Origin: Planctomycetes bacterium RIFCSPHIGHO2_12_FULL_52_36
GTDB taxonomy: Bacteria; Planctomycetota; Brocadiia; Brocadiales; Bathyanammoxibiaceae
Length of the DNA: 9,864 nucleotides
Direction of reading: 5' to 3'
Assembly (NCBI GenBank): GCA_001828545.1
Contig: MHYW01000021.1
Coordinates: 1-9,864 of the forward strand
Shown: piece by piece, positions 1-7,696 of the stretch
Layout of the letters: the number at the start of each line of letters is the position of its first letter
Numbering within the stretch: the first letter of the stretch is position 1
Program-made: the position numbers and the translations under genes
The notes under the pieces: model-generated
The model's input: the letters and a program-made list of their open reading frames with translations, nothing else
Databases searched by the model: none
Told to the model about the DNA's origin: nothing

Positions 1-1051
1 AAAGATAGCCATAGTCTTTGGCTTCGTCTTAAACGTGGCGGCCATCCTGAGCTGGGCGGAGAGGAAGCAGAGTGCAGTGATGCAGGACCGCATAGGGGCA
101 AACCGTGCAGACGTCCTGGGGTTCAGGATATTCGGGTTATTCCATCCCATAGCCGATACTATCAAGATGCTCACAAAAGAGGACTGGGTGCCCCCGGCAG
201 GGGACGCCTTCGTCCATACCCTGGCCCCCTTCCTGGCCCTCTTTACGGCCCTGGTGGTCTTTGCAGTGATTCCCTTCGGGGATACGCTCCATATCGCCGG
301 GAGGGACATTCCCCTGCAGATAGCAGACCTTAACGTGGGGATACTCTTCATCGTGGCCTTCGGCGGACTTGGCTTCTACAGCGTGGTATTGGCTGGCTGG
401 TCTTCCGAGAACAAGTATTCCCTGCTGGGGAGTATCAGGGGGGCGGCCCAGCTCATCTCCTATGAACTTGCCCTGGGCCTCTCCATCGTCGGGGTCGTCA
501 TGGCCTATGGCTCAATAGAGTTAGACGACATAGTAAGGGGACAGGGGCAGTACGTCCTGGGGGTCATACCCTACTGGGGGATAGTGGCCCAGCCCCTGGG
601 GTTCATCCTATTCTTCACCGCCGCCATGGCGGAGACCAAGCGTGTCCCCTTTGACCTGCCCGAGAGCGAGTCGGAGATTATTGGTTACTTCACTGAGTAC
701 AGTGGCATGAAGTTCGGTGCCTTCTGGATGGGTGAATTTATAGAGGTTATATCGGTGGCGGGGGTGGTAACGGCCCTTTATTTTGGAGGATGGCAGATAC
801 CTTTTCTCAGTAATCAAGGGATATTTATCCCAGGACTGTTTACCATCCCCCTGCCGCACCTCCTCGTAGTCCTCCTCCAGGTCTCAGCCTTTGGCCTGAA
901 GGTGCTGTTCTTCTGCTGGTTCATGCTCCTGGTCAGGTGGACGCTGCCCCGGTTCCGCTACGACCAGCTCATGGCCTTTGGCTGGAAATTTATGGTCCCC
1001 CTGGCCCTTGTTAATATAGTGGTCACGGGGTTAATAAAATATGTCTTTTAA
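1..1051 (+). CDS. nuoH: NADH-quinone oxidoreductase subunit H (5'-partial)
   Basis: Membrane subunit of complex I that forms much of the quinone-binding chamber and joins the peripheral and membrane arms. The frame is open from base 2, so the gene starts upstream of the window. The GTG at 35 lies inside the first membrane helix and is not the real start; by comparison with the E. coli protein roughly 15 residues are missing. Visible family signatures are AERKQSAVMQDRIGANRA just after helix 1, LFHPIADTIKMLTKEDW on the following loop, and the acidic loop ETKRVPFDLPESESEI from base 632, which continues into FTEYSGMKFGAF and lies near the quinone site and proton entry. Several hydrophobic segments follow, ending in KFMVPLALVNIVVTGLIKYVF. 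The GANRA form of the usual GPNR motif is, as I recall, common in Desulfobacterota-like sequences. The stop is followed after no gap by a heptamer repeat. Confidence 0.96.
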   Translation, partial: KIAIVFGFVLNVAAILSWAERKQSAVMQDRIGANRADVLGFRIFGLFHPIADTIKMLTKEDWVPPAGDAFVHTLAPFLALFTALVVFAVIPFGDTLHIAGRDIPLQIADLNVGILFIVAFGGLGFYSVVLAGWSSENKYSLLGSIRGAAQLISYELALGLSIVGVVMAYGSIELDDIVRGQGQYVLGVIPYWGIVAQPLGFILFFTAAMAETKRVPFDLPESESEIIGYFTEYSGMKFGAFWMGEFIEVISVAGVVTALYFGGWQIPFLSNQGIFIPGLFTIPLPHLLVVLLQVSAFGLKVLFFCWFMLLVRWTLPRFRYDQLMAFGWKFMVPLALVNIVVTGLIKYVF

Positions 1052-1120
1052 CAGTAGTCAGTAGACAGTAGTCAGTAGTCAGGGATAAATCTTTTTCCTA
1101 GCTACTAGCTACTAGCTACT
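1052..1120. repeat. Heptamer tandem repeats forming an imperfect inverted repeat (locus A)
   Basis: Directly after the nuoH stop come four heptamers, CAGTAGT, CAGTAGA, CAGTAGT, CAGTAGT (1052-1079), then CAGGGA, an AT-rich spacer, and TTTTCC followed by three CTAGCTA heptamers (1098-1118) and CT. The left arm reads AGTAGTC and the complement of the right arm AGTAGCT, so the arms pair imperfectly with a TC/CT swap in each unit. There is no clear T-tract, so a terminator is not assigned. The same layout recurs at 7697-7769 and 8980-9105. Confidence 0.85.
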
Positions 1121-1127
1121 TCTTATC

Positions 1128-1133
1128 AAAGGA
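1128..1133 (+). promoter_or_regulatory. Ribosome binding site of nuoI
   Basis: AAAGGA lies 6 bases before the ATG at 1140, just beyond the repeat of locus A. It supports 1140 as the start and shows that the repeat does not extend into the translation signal. Confidence 0.7.
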
Positions 1134-1139
1134 TAAAAG

Positions 1140-1715
1140 ATGAAGATAGTTGGCCACAATCTGACCACCAAGGAGAGTTTCTACTTCTTTGAGATAGCAA
1201 AGGGGTTATGGATAACCTCCCGCCATTTCATTTATAACATGTACTTCCACATTGCCCATCTGCTTGGAAAGTACCCGGAGGTGCCGGCGGCAGTAACCGT
1301 ACAGTACCCGGAGGAGAAAATACCGTTGTCCAAGAGATGGAGGGGCCGGCACCGTATTAACGCCCGTCCGGATGGTTCCCCGAGGTGTGTGGCCTGTATG
1401 CTGTGTGAGACAGTCTGCCCGGTACAGTGCATCCATATAGTGGCTGGAGAACATCCTGACCCTGCCATTGAAAAGTACCCCGTGAGTTTTGAGATAGACG
1501 TAACCAGGTGTTGCTGGTGTGGGATGTGTGAAGAGGCCTGCCCTGTGGACGCCCTCTATATGGATACAGGGAAGACCCCGGAGCCAGGGTTTAGCAGGGA
1601 GGACCTGCTTTACCGCAAGGAACAGCTTGTTAAGGAGCTGCCTCTCCCAGGTTGTCAACGCAGTCTCAACGCCCCGGGCCAGGGGCCTATGGAGGCGAAC
1701 CCGTTAGGACTGTAA
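1140..1715 (+). CDS. nuoI: NADH-quinone oxidoreductase subunit I, 2x[4Fe-4S] ferredoxin-like
   Basis: Peripheral-arm subunit that carries clusters N6a and N6b and passes electrons from NuoG towards NuoB and the quinone. The 191-residue product is close to the usual length (E. coli 180). An N-terminal amphipathic region (residues about 12-45) would sit on the membrane arm. Two ferredoxin motifs are complete: CVACMLCETVCP with Cys83, 86, 89 and 93, and CCWCGMCEEACP with Cys124, 127, 130 and 134. Cys97 and Cys125 are extra cysteines near the motifs. The C-terminal tail after residue about 170 is proline- and glycine-rich and is not part of the conserved fold. The ATG is preceded by AAAGGA. The position between nuoH and nuoJ is the standard order. 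Confidence 0.97.
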   Translation: MKIVGHNLTTKESFYFFEIAKGLWITSRHFIYNMYFHIAHLLGKYPEVPAAVTVQYPEEKIPLSKRWRGRHRINARPDGSPRCVACMLCETVCPVQCIHIVAGEHPDPAIEKYPVSFEIDVTRCCWCGMCEEACPVDALYMDTGKTPEPGFSREDLLYRKEQLVKELPLPGCQRSLNAPGQGPMEANPLGL

Positions 1716-1722
1716 ACAAAGA

Positions 1723-1754
1723 GTTCAAGGGTTCAAGGGTTTAAAGGTTTAATG
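1723..1754. repeat. Four tandem octamers overlapping the nuoJ start codon
   Basis: The nuoI-nuoJ spacer is made of the octamers GTTCAAGG, GTTCAAGG, GTTTAAAG and GTTTAATG. The last one contains the ATG of nuoJ (1752-1754), and the third supplies the AAAGG that serves as its ribosome binding site (1743-1747, 4 bases from the ATG). Confidence 0.75.
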
Positions 1755-2252
1755 GAAAATCTATTCTTTTACATAGCGGCAATACTGGCGGTGGCCTCGG
1801 CAGGCTCAGTCATCCTGCAGAGGAAGGTCATGTACAGCGTCCTCTCCCTCATAGTTACCCTGCTTGCCGTGGCCTGGATGTACGCAATGCTCAGCGCCCC
1901 GTTCCTGGCCGTGGTGCAGGTAATACTCTACGCCGGGGCAATAATGGTGTTGTTCCTCTTTGTGGTTATGATGCTAAAGTATGAGAAGACGGAGATACAG
2001 CGTTTCCGTCCGGGGTTACTGTGGTGTACGGGGCTGCTGGTGGCCGTATTCTTTCTGATGAAATTGATTTACGTCATTAACAGGGCAAGCAGTCTGCCCC
2101 CTAAGGTAACGACGTTGCCGCCAGATTTTGGGAGTATCAAGTCCCTGGGGGGTGTACTCTACACCCAATACCTCTTACCCGTGGAGCTTACAGGCATTCT
2201 ACTGCTGGTGGCCGTGGTAGGCGTAGCCCTGCTCTCAGGGATAAAGAAATGA
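1752..2252 (+). CDS. nuoJ: NADH-quinone oxidoreductase subunit J
   Basis: Small integral membrane subunit lying between NuoH and the NuoK/antiporter row. It is 166 residues, slightly shorter than E. coli NuoJ (184). Five hydrophobic segments can be seen, at about residues 2-21, 28-48, 51-75, 87-107 and 143-163. The conserved third helix is VQVILYAGAIMVLFLFVVMM (55-74), the family's hallmark; it holds the pi-bulge that rearranges during turnover in characterised complexes. The loop at 109-140 is hydrophilic and variable. The ATG at 1752 is the only start that keeps the first helix whole. The gene is 36 bases after nuoI and 28 bases before nuoK. Confidence 0.96.
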   Translation: MENLFFYIAAILAVASAGSVILQRKVMYSVLSLIVTLLAVAWMYAMLSAPFLAVVQVILYAGAIMVLFLFVVMMLKYEKTEIQRFRPGLLWCTGLLVAVFFLMKLIYVINRASSLPPKVTTLPPDFGSIKSLGGVLYTQYLLPVELTGILLLVAVVGVALLSGIKK

Positions 2253-2280
2253 ATATTATGAATGTAATGGTGAGGAATAG

Positions 2281-2583
2281 ATGCTAGCAGCTGACCAGTA
2301 CTTGATGGTAGGGGTTGTCCTCTTTGGGATAGGGGTGATAGGCTTTCTGACCCGCAGGAACGTCGTAGTCCTCCTTATGTGTATAGAACTCATGATTAAT
2401 GGGGCAGGGCTGGCCTTTGTATCCTTTTGCCGTCAGACAGGCTCCCTGGAGGGTCAGGTCTTTGTCCTCTTTGCCATGGTCATAGCGTCCGTAGAGATTG
2501 CCGTGGGTCTTTCCATAGTCCTGCTTGTGTTCAGGAACCGGGCCACACTGGATGTGGATGAGATGGAGGTGCTCAAGTGGTAG
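2281..2583 (+). CDS. nuoK: NADH-quinone oxidoreductase subunit K
   Basis: Three-helix membrane subunit, related to MrpC, that links the quinone end to the antiporter-like subunits. Its 100 residues equal the E. coli length. The two buried glutamates known to matter for proton transfer are present at the same positions as in E. coli: Glu36 in LLMCIELMINGAGL and Glu72 in ASVEIAVGLSIVLLVF. A GAGG at 2272-2275, 5 bases before the ATG, supports the start. The 3' end carries the ribosome binding site and start codon of nuoL; the two genes overlap by 7 bases. Confidence 0.97.
   Translation: MLAADQYLMVGVVLFGIGVIGFLTRRNVVVLLMCIELMINGAGLAFVSFCRQTGSLEGQVFVLFAMVIASVEIAVGLSIVLLVFRNRATLDVDEMEVLKW
2565..2570 (+). 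promoter_or_regulatory. Ribosome binding site of nuoL, inside nuoK
   Basis: GGAGGT sits 6 bases before a GTG at 2577. It decides the non-ATG start of nuoL and implies translational coupling to nuoK, whose stop codon is at 2581-2583. Confidence 0.8.
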
Positions 2584-4505
2584 AGGCGACGGGTCTCTTC
2601 AGCAAGCTGTGGCTCGTACCTGCCTTACCCCTCGCCGGGGCGCTCTTCAATTGCCTCCTGGGGAGGCAGGTGAGCAACTTTGTCGTAAGTATCGTGGCCT
2701 GTGGCAGTATAGGGCTTGCCGCCGCCCTGTCTCTACTCCTCTTCAATTCCTTCCTGAAGCTCCCCGTTGAACAGCGGCACATAGAGTTGTGCATGTACAA
2801 CTGGATACCCTCCGGGGACTTCAGTGCACCGATAGACCTGCTCCTTGACCCCTTATCAATGGTCATGATTACCATGGTCTCAGGGGTAAGCTTCCTGATA
2901 CACGTCTACTCTGTGGGGTACATGAGCCGGGACGAGAGTTTTGCCAGGTACTTCTTCTACCTGAACCTGTTTGTCTTCTTTATGCTCCTCCTGGTACTGG
3001 CGGGGAATTTCCTGGTGCTCTACATAGGCTGGGAGGGCGTGGGTACGTGTTCCTATTTACTGATAAGCTTCCTGTATCATAAGCAGTCGGCGGCCAGGGC
3101 AGGGCTGAAGGCGTTTGTGGTCACTCGTTTTGGAGACTTCTTCTTTGTCCTGGGGATAATGCTGGTCTTTGTCCAGTTTAAGAGCATATATTTTGGAGAG
3201 GTCTTTCCCAGGGCCCATGAGGTGCTGACGCCTGTCATGGCCACCTGGGTAGCCCTCCTCATATTTGGTGGGGCAGTGGGCAAGTCGGCCCAGGTGCCTC
3301 TCCACACGTGGCTGCCCGATGCCATGGAGGCGCCCACCCCCGTGAGTGCCCTCATCCACGCCGCCACAATGGTCACTGCGGGCGTCTACCTGGTAGCCAG
3401 GTGTTATCCTATATTCCAACTCTCCCCCACTGCCATGTCTACGGTGGCGGTTATTGGCCTCCTTACTGCCGTCATCTCTGCCACCATCGCCTTGGTGAAT
3501 AACGATATAAAGAGGATACTTGCCTACTCCACGGTCAGTCAGCTCGGCCACATGTTCATCGGGTTGGGGGTTGGTGCGCCGGCGGCGGCCATCTTCCACC
3601 TCCTTACCCATGCCTTTGCCAAGGCACTCCTGTTCCTTGGGGCAGGGGCGGTCATCCATGCCCTCCATGAGGAGATGGACATAAGGCGGATGGGGGCGCT
3701 TAAGGGCCATATCCCCGCTACCTTCTGGACCTTCCTGGTGGGGGCGCTGGCCATGGCTGGCATACCTGGCCTTGCAGGCTTCTTCAGCAAGGACGCCATA
3801 CTGGAGGCCTCCTTTACCAATGGGGGGGTGCTCCTGTGGCTAATAATGGTAGTTACCGCCGGCTTTACGGCGTTCTATTGTTTCAGACTCTTCTTTAATG
3901 CCTTTCTGGGTGAAAAGAGGTGGGACCCGCACGTGGAGGAGGTACATCATCCGGCCCCGGTGATGACCATCCCCCTCATGCTACTGGCCGTGTTGGCGGC
4001 GGTGGGAGGCTACATGGGTGTACCCCATGCCCTGGGGGGAGCGGACAGGATAAGTTCCTTCCTTGCCCCTGTCTTTCCACCGGCACACCATACTGACGGG
4101 GTCTCGTCCTCCAGGTTGCTGGGGATTGTACTGATGGCCGTGTCTTCTCTGTCTGCCCTGGGGGGGATAAGTCTGGCCTATTTCTTCTACGTCATGCCCG
4201 GCAACAGGGAGATACCGGAGAGGTTGAGGCAGACCTTTAGCGGCGTATATGATGCCCTTTCCAATGGGTGGTACTTTGATAAGGTTTATCAGGTGGTCTT
4301 TGTAGATAGATTCATGGGAGCGGCCAATTTCTTCTGGCAGGCAGTGGATACCTCCGTGTTGGATATGACGGTAAGGGGATTGGCTGGCCTTATATTGGGA
4401 GGCGGGGAGATTGTACCCAGACTCCAGACAGGGCTGGTAAGGTGGTACGCCCTGTTTATGGTAGCAGGGGCGGTAGTAATAATGGGGTATTTGTATATCT
4501 TTTGA
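2577..4505 (+). CDS. nuoL: NADH-quinone oxidoreductase subunit L (distal proton pump)
   Basis: Largest antiporter-like subunit, at the far end of the membrane arm, with the long lateral helix that runs along NuoM and NuoN. It has 642 residues (E. coli 613). Channel residues seen are Glu153 in YIGWEGVGTCSYLLI, Lys236 in GGAVGKSAQVPLHTWLPDAM, followed by EAPTPVSALIHAATMVTAGV, His341, His345 and Lys349 in HLLTHAFAKALLFLGAG, and Lys405 in GFFSKD. The C-terminal part, about residues 545-625, has the amphipathic, polar-rich character of the lateral helix, and residues 624-642 form the anchoring last helix. The GTG start at 2577 overlaps nuoK by 7 bases and has a strong GGAGGT upstream, so it is preferred over any later ATG. 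Confidence 0.97.
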   Translation: MVEATGLFSKLWLVPALPLAGALFNCLLGRQVSNFVVSIVACGSIGLAAALSLLLFNSFLKLPVEQRHIELCMYNWIPSGDFSAPIDLLLDPLSMVMITMVSGVSFLIHVYSVGYMSRDESFARYFFYLNLFVFFMLLLVLAGNFLVLYIGWEGVGTCSYLLISFLYHKQSAARAGLKAFVVTRFGDFFFVLGIMLVFVQFKSIYFGEVFPRAHEVLTPVMATWVALLIFGGAVGKSAQVPLHTWLPDAMEAPTPVSALIHAATMVTAGVYLVARCYPIFQLSPTAMSTVAVIGLLTAVISATIALVNNDIKRILAYSTVSQLGHMFIGLGVGAPAAAIFHLLTHAFAKALLFLGAGAVIHALHEEMDIRRMGALKGHIPATFWTFLVGALAMAGIPGLAGFFSKDAILEASFTNGGVLLWLIMVVTAGFTAFYCFRLFFNAFLGEKRWDPHVEEVHHPAPVMTIPLMLLAVLAAVGGYMGVPHALGGADRISSFLAPVFPPAHHTDGVSSSRLLGIVLMAVSSLSALGGISLAYFFYVMPGNREIPERLRQTFSGVYDALSNGWYFDKVYQVVFVDRFMGAANFFWQAVDTSVLDMTVRGLAGLILGGGEIVPRLQTGLVRWYALFMVAGAVVIMGYLYIF

Positions 4506-4513
4506 GTAGTGAG

Positions 4514-4540
4514 CAGGGGCGTATTGCAATACGCCCCTAC
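4514..4540. repeat. GTAGGGGC-type palindrome, copy 1 (nuoL-nuoM spacer)
   Basis: A 24-base perfect palindrome at 4515-4538 with arms AGGGGCGTATTG / CAATACGCCCCT. The right flank TAC and the left flank GC do not quite pair, whereas copy 2 at 8294-8321 has the full 28-base form. It lies 9 bases after the nuoL stop and could form a stable hairpin in the mRNA, but no T-run follows it, so it is not called a terminator. Confidence 0.9.
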
Positions 4541-4543
4541 TTG

Positions 4544-4564
4544 TCCTGAGCGGAAGGCGAAGGA
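4544..4564. repeat. CCTGAGCG/CGAAGG-type short repeat, copy 1 (nuoM leader)
   Basis: The leader of nuoM reads CCTGAGCGGAAGGCGAAGGA, which matches 6134-6153 (CCTGAGCGAAGCGAAGGG core) except for two extra Gs. GGAAGG at 4552-4557, 8 bases before the ATG at 4566, is the best ribosome binding site for nuoM and is part of the repeat. Confidence 0.65.
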
Positions 4565-4565
4565 A

Positions 4566-6167
4566 ATGGACATAGCGCACTGGCCAGTCTTATCTATACT
4601 AATCTTATTGCCAGCGATAGGGGCAGGGCTGATATTCCTCATCCCCTGGACGGAGGAGTTCTTCCCCAGGGTTCTGGCCCTCCTCGTAGCGGGGGTGAAC
4701 CTCCTCTTATCTCTGGCCCTTTTCAGGGCCTTCAATCCCGCCTCGGGAGGGATGCAGTTTGCGGAGCGCAGGGACTGGATACCAGATTTGGGGGCCGGCT
4801 ACAGCCTTGGGGTGGATGGCATAAGCCTCTTTATGGTGCTCATTACCACCTTCATGGTATTCCTGGCACTCTTAAGCTCGTGGGGGGAGGTGGAGAGGCG
4901 TCCCGGACTCTTCTCAGGGTTTATCCTCCTCATGGAGGCAGGCCTCCTGGGGATATTCCTCAGCCTGGACCTGTTACTGTTCTACGTCTTCTGGGAGATA
5001 ATGCTGGTGCCAATGTACTTCCTTATCGGCCTGTGGGGATTAGAAAACAGACGCTACGCTACGATAAAGCTTATTATATACACCATGGGTGGAAGCCTGC
5101 TCATGCTGGTGGCCATCCTTTCCCTGTACTTCCTCCACCACGCCCAGACTGGCACGTATACCTTTGACATTGTCCAACTCTACGAGACCTCAGTGCCGGC
5201 CTATGCCCTTCTCCCCATGGGGTTCGCCTTCTTTGTGGCCTTTGCCGTAAAGTCGCCCCTCGTTCCCTTCCACACGTGGCTCCCCGATGCCCACGCCGAG
5301 GCGCCCATCTCCGGGGCCGTGGACATAACGGGGCTCTTGATAAAGACAGGGGCCTATGCCTTCTTGAGGTTCTTCTTGCCATTATTCCCCGACTTTTCCG
5401 CCAGCTACGCCCCCCTGGTGGTGGTGCTGGCCCTCCTGGCCAACCTCTATGGTGCGCTGATAGCCACCGTCCAGAACGACATCAAGAGGCTGATTGCCTA
5501 TTCCAGTGTCAGCCACGTGGGACTAATAATCTTGGGCATATTCGTACTGAACCTCCAGGGGATAGAAGGGGCAATCCTGATGATGGTATCCATAGCCCTT
5601 TCCAGTGGGGCATTATTTATCATAGTGGGGATGCTCCATAAAAGGAGCCGCACTAAAGACATCTCCCAGATGGGAGGCGTATGGAGGGATATGCCCCTCA
5701 TGGGGGGGTTCTTTATGTTCTTCACCCTGGCGTCTGTGGGTATACCGGGGTTATGTAACTTTGTGGGAGAATTTCTCATCTTCCTGGGGGCCTTCAGGGT
5801 GAACGTCATTTATGGCGTAGCGGCCAGCTTTGTAGTGGTGCTTACCGCAGCGTATCTCCTGTGGATGTTCTGGCGGGTGATGTTCGGGCCTGCCCCTGAG
5901 AGGGCAAGGACCTGGTACGACCTCTCTTTCATGGAGACGGTGACCCTGACCCTCCCTGCCATACTGGTGGTCCTCATAGGGGTGTATCCCAAGATTCTAC
6001 TGGACAGGATAGAGCCTTCGGCATCGGCCCTGCTGGTGAGGGCAGAAAAGAAGCTGGCCCTAAACCAGAACGGTTCAGGGCTGGCCCAGAAGGAGATGCT
6101 TAAGAAACAAACTGTCATTGTGATGAGCCAAAGCCCTGAGCGAAGCGAAGGGGAAGCGAAGCAATGA
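4566..6167 (+). CDS. nuoM: NADH-quinone oxidoreductase subunit M (proton pump)
   Basis: Middle antiporter-like pump subunit, about 14 helices, 533 residues (E. coli 509). The ATG at 4566 is chosen because MDIAHWPVLSILILLPAIGA matches the family's first helix and GGAAGG lies 8 bases upstream. A longer frame from GTG 4509 would only translate the upstream palindrome. Key residues present are Glu144 in FWEIMLVPMY, Lys229 in FAVKSPLVPFHTWLPDAHAE, Lys260 in GLLIKTGAY, His317 in SVSHVG and Glu402 in VGEFLIF. The His usually found in the SHGLxSGALF motif is Ile343 here (VSIALSSGALF). The last about 35 residues after ASALLVRA are hydrophilic and non-conserved, ending in SPERSEGEAKQ, which is translated from a short repeat. 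The gene lies 60 bases after nuoL and 20 bases before nuoN. Confidence 0.96.
   Translation: MDIAHWPVLSILILLPAIGAGLIFLIPWTEEFFPRVLALLVAGVNLLLSLALFRAFNPASGGMQFAERRDWIPDLGAGYSLGVDGISLFMVLITTFMVFLALLSSWGEVERRPGLFSGFILLMEAGLLGIFLSLDLLLFYVFWEIMLVPMYFLIGLWGLENRRYATIKLIIYTMGGSLLMLVAILSLYFLHHAQTGTYTFDIVQLYETSVPAYALLPMGFAFFVAFAVKSPLVPFHTWLPDAHAEAPISGAVDITGLLIKTGAYAFLRFFLPLFPDFSASYAPLVVVLALLANLYGALIATVQNDIKRLIAYSSVSHVGLIILGIFVLNLQGIEGAILMMVSIALSSGALFIIVGMLHKRSRTKDISQMGGVWRDMPLMGGFFMFFTLASVGIPGLCNFVGEFLIFLGAFRVNVIYGVAASFVVVLTAAYLLWMFWRVMFGPAPERARTWYDLSFMETVTLTLPAILVVLIGVYPKILLDRIEPSASALLVRAEKKLALNQNGSGLAQKEMLKKQTVIVMSQSPERSEGEAKQ
6134..6153. repeat. CCTGAGCG/CGAAGG-type short repeat, copy 2 (3' end of nuoM)
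   Basis: CCCTGAGCGAAGCGAAGGGG lies inside the last codons of nuoM and encodes SPERSEG. It is related to 4544-4564 before nuoM. It does not resemble conserved NuoM sequence, so it is read as a repeat that extended the reading frame. Confidence 0.65.
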
Positions 6168-6187
6168 CCAGGAAGGGATAGAGGTCT

Positions 6188-7666
6188 ATGGAAATAACTT
6201 TTCCAGCCGTTAACATAGACAGTACCGTGCCCCAGTTGATAGTGGCCCTCTTTGCCATACTGGCCCTACTGGTGGAGGTCTTTTCAAGGAGTTCTCGTAT
6301 GGTATTCGCCACCTGTCTGGTGGGCCTGCACATAGCCCTCCTCAGGAGCCTTATGCAGTGGGGTAGGGGGATCCCTTACGAGAGTTCTCTGCTGGCTGTG
6401 GATGGCTATACTACTTTCTTTAATGTATTGTTTATCCTTATTGCCATGATTACCCTGGCAATATCCCTTAGCTACGTGGAGAACACAAGGGTAGATGGAG
6501 GGAAATACTACCCCCTGGTCCTCTTTGCCACGCTGGGGATGATGCTCCTGGTATCCAGCATGGATTTGTTGATGATGTTCCTGAGCCTGGAACTCCTTTC
6601 TATCTCTATGTATATGCTGGTAGGCTCTCAGAGGGACAAGTGGGTATCTACCGAGGCGGCCATAAAATATATCCTTACGGGGGCATTTGCCAGTGGTTTT
6701 CTCCTCTTTGGCATTGCCCTGGTCTATGGGGCTACCGGGACCATCAGTTTCAGTAAGATGGAATCCATACTGGGTGGCCTGACTGGCGGGGTACCGCCCA
6801 TGCTTCAGATAGGCATTGCCCTGATGATGGTCGGTCTGGGTTTCAAGATTGCCATGGTACCTTTCCACATGTGGGCCCCTGACGTGTATGAAGGGGCGCC
6901 CACCCCCATAACGGGCCTCCTCTCCACGGGGAGCAAGATTGCCGTCGTCGCCCTTATCCTTAGACTGTTCAGCAATCCCTTTATCCAGGTCTCCAGTCAA
7001 TGGGTAGGGATACTGTGGGTATTGGCCGTCCTGAGTATGACCCTGGGGAACGTGGCCGCCCTCCTGCAGAAGAACGTAAAGAGGATGCTTGCCTACTCAA
7101 GCATTGCCCACGTAGGCTACCTGTTGGTGGCCTTTATCACCCTTAGTACCAGGGGCATGGAGGCCATCCTGCTGTATTCCGCCTTTTATGCAGTTATGGG
7201 GCTTGCGGCCTTTGGGTGTATTGCCTCCCTGACCAGGGCCGGCGGTAGCACCACCGCAGGCGAAGGGGAGAGGCTAAAGGCGGAGGATTACACCTCTTTA
7301 GGCTATACCCAGCCCGTCCAGGCCGCCATCCTCTCTATATGTCTCCTCTCTCTGGCAGGCATACCCCTTACGGCAGGTTTCATTGGAAAGCTTTACCTCT
7401 TCGGTGCGGCGGTGAATGCAGGTTTTGTGGGCCTTGCCGTCATAGCGGTATTAAACTCCGCCGTGTCCCTGTACTACTATCTTGGGCTGATGCTAAGGAT
7501 GTATGCGTTACCAGGGCGTTTTGCCCCCGCGGAGGAGCCTGTAGGCTCACTGTTCGGGAAGCTGGTGCTACTGGTGCTGGGAGTTACCATCATCGCCCTG
7601 GGTATCTATCCCACTCCCCTGATAGGGGCCGTCAAAGGGGCCGTAACGGCCCTCTCTGCACTGTAA
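6188..7666 (+). CDS. nuoN: NADH-quinone oxidoreductase subunit N (proton pump)
   Basis: Antiporter-like pump subunit nearest to NuoK; last nuo gene of the operon. It has 492 residues (E. coli 485) and about 14 hydrophobic segments. Channel residues seen are Glu135 in LSLELLSISMY, Lys220 in GLGFKIAMVPFHMWAPDVYE followed by GAPTPITGLLSTGSK (Lys250), His308 in SSIAHVGY and Lys401 in GFIGKLYLF, equivalent to E. coli Glu133, Lys217, Lys247 and Lys395. A hydrophilic loop at residues 349-374 is somewhat long and holds a Gly/Ser/Thr-rich stretch. The start at 6188 follows AGAGG at 6180-6184. It begins 20 bases after nuoM, consistent with one transcript. Heptamer repeats begin just after the stop. Confidence 0.97.
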   Translation: MEITFPAVNIDSTVPQLIVALFAILALLVEVFSRSSRMVFATCLVGLHIALLRSLMQWGRGIPYESSLLAVDGYTTFFNVLFILIAMITLAISLSYVENTRVDGGKYYPLVLFATLGMMLLVSSMDLLMMFLSLELLSISMYMLVGSQRDKWVSTEAAIKYILTGAFASGFLLFGIALVYGATGTISFSKMESILGGLTGGVPPMLQIGIALMMVGLGFKIAMVPFHMWAPDVYEGAPTPITGLLSTGSKIAVVALILRLFSNPFIQVSSQWVGILWVLAVLSMTLGNVAALLQKNVKRMLAYSSIAHVGYLLVAFITLSTRGMEAILLYSAFYAVMGLAAFGCIASLTRAGGSTTAGEGERLKAEDYTSLGYTQPVQAAILSICLLSLAGIPLTAGFIGKLYLFGAAVNAGFVGLAVIAVLNSAVSLYYYLGLMLRMYALPGRFAPAEEPVGSLFGKLVLLVLGVTIIALGIYPTPLIGAVKGAVTALSAL

Positions 7667-7667
7667 C

Positions 7668-7688
7668 TAGGGAGTAGGGGGTAGGGGA
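7668..7688. repeat. Solo heptamer tract after nuoN
   Basis: Three tandem heptamers, TAGGGAG, TAGGGGG and TAGGGGA, start one base after the nuoN stop. They match the TAGGGGG heptamers of the inverted repeat at 8980-9105, but no complementary CCCCCTA arm follows here. Confidence 0.8.
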
Positions 7689-7696
7689 GCAACAAA

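Noticed and set aside
35..37. GTG at 35 as the start of nuoH
   Set aside because: The frame is open to base 2 and the GTG falls inside the first membrane helix, so the gene is cut by the window edge.
1052..1120. CRISPR array or tRNA
   Set aside because: The units are seven bases with no unique spacers, and no cloverleaf can be drawn.
3057..3710. Long minus-strand open frame (217 codons) opposite nuoL
   Set aside because: It is antisense to a strongly conserved gene, low in hydrophobicity pattern, and resembles no family; it is a shadow of codon bias.
4509..4565. A 19-codon N-terminal extension of nuoM from GTG 4509
   Set aside because: It only translates the palindrome and short repeat upstream; the ATG at 4566 has a ribosome binding site and gives the normal first helix.
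6284..7000. Long minus-strand open frame (238 codons) opposite nuoN
   Set aside because: Same reason: the opposite strand encodes conserved NuoN residues and this product has no recognisable motif.
7670..7687. G-quadruplex in the TAGGGGG tracts
   Set aside because: Only three G-runs of three or more are present here and at 8983-8999, so a standard intramolecular four-run quadruplex is not supported.
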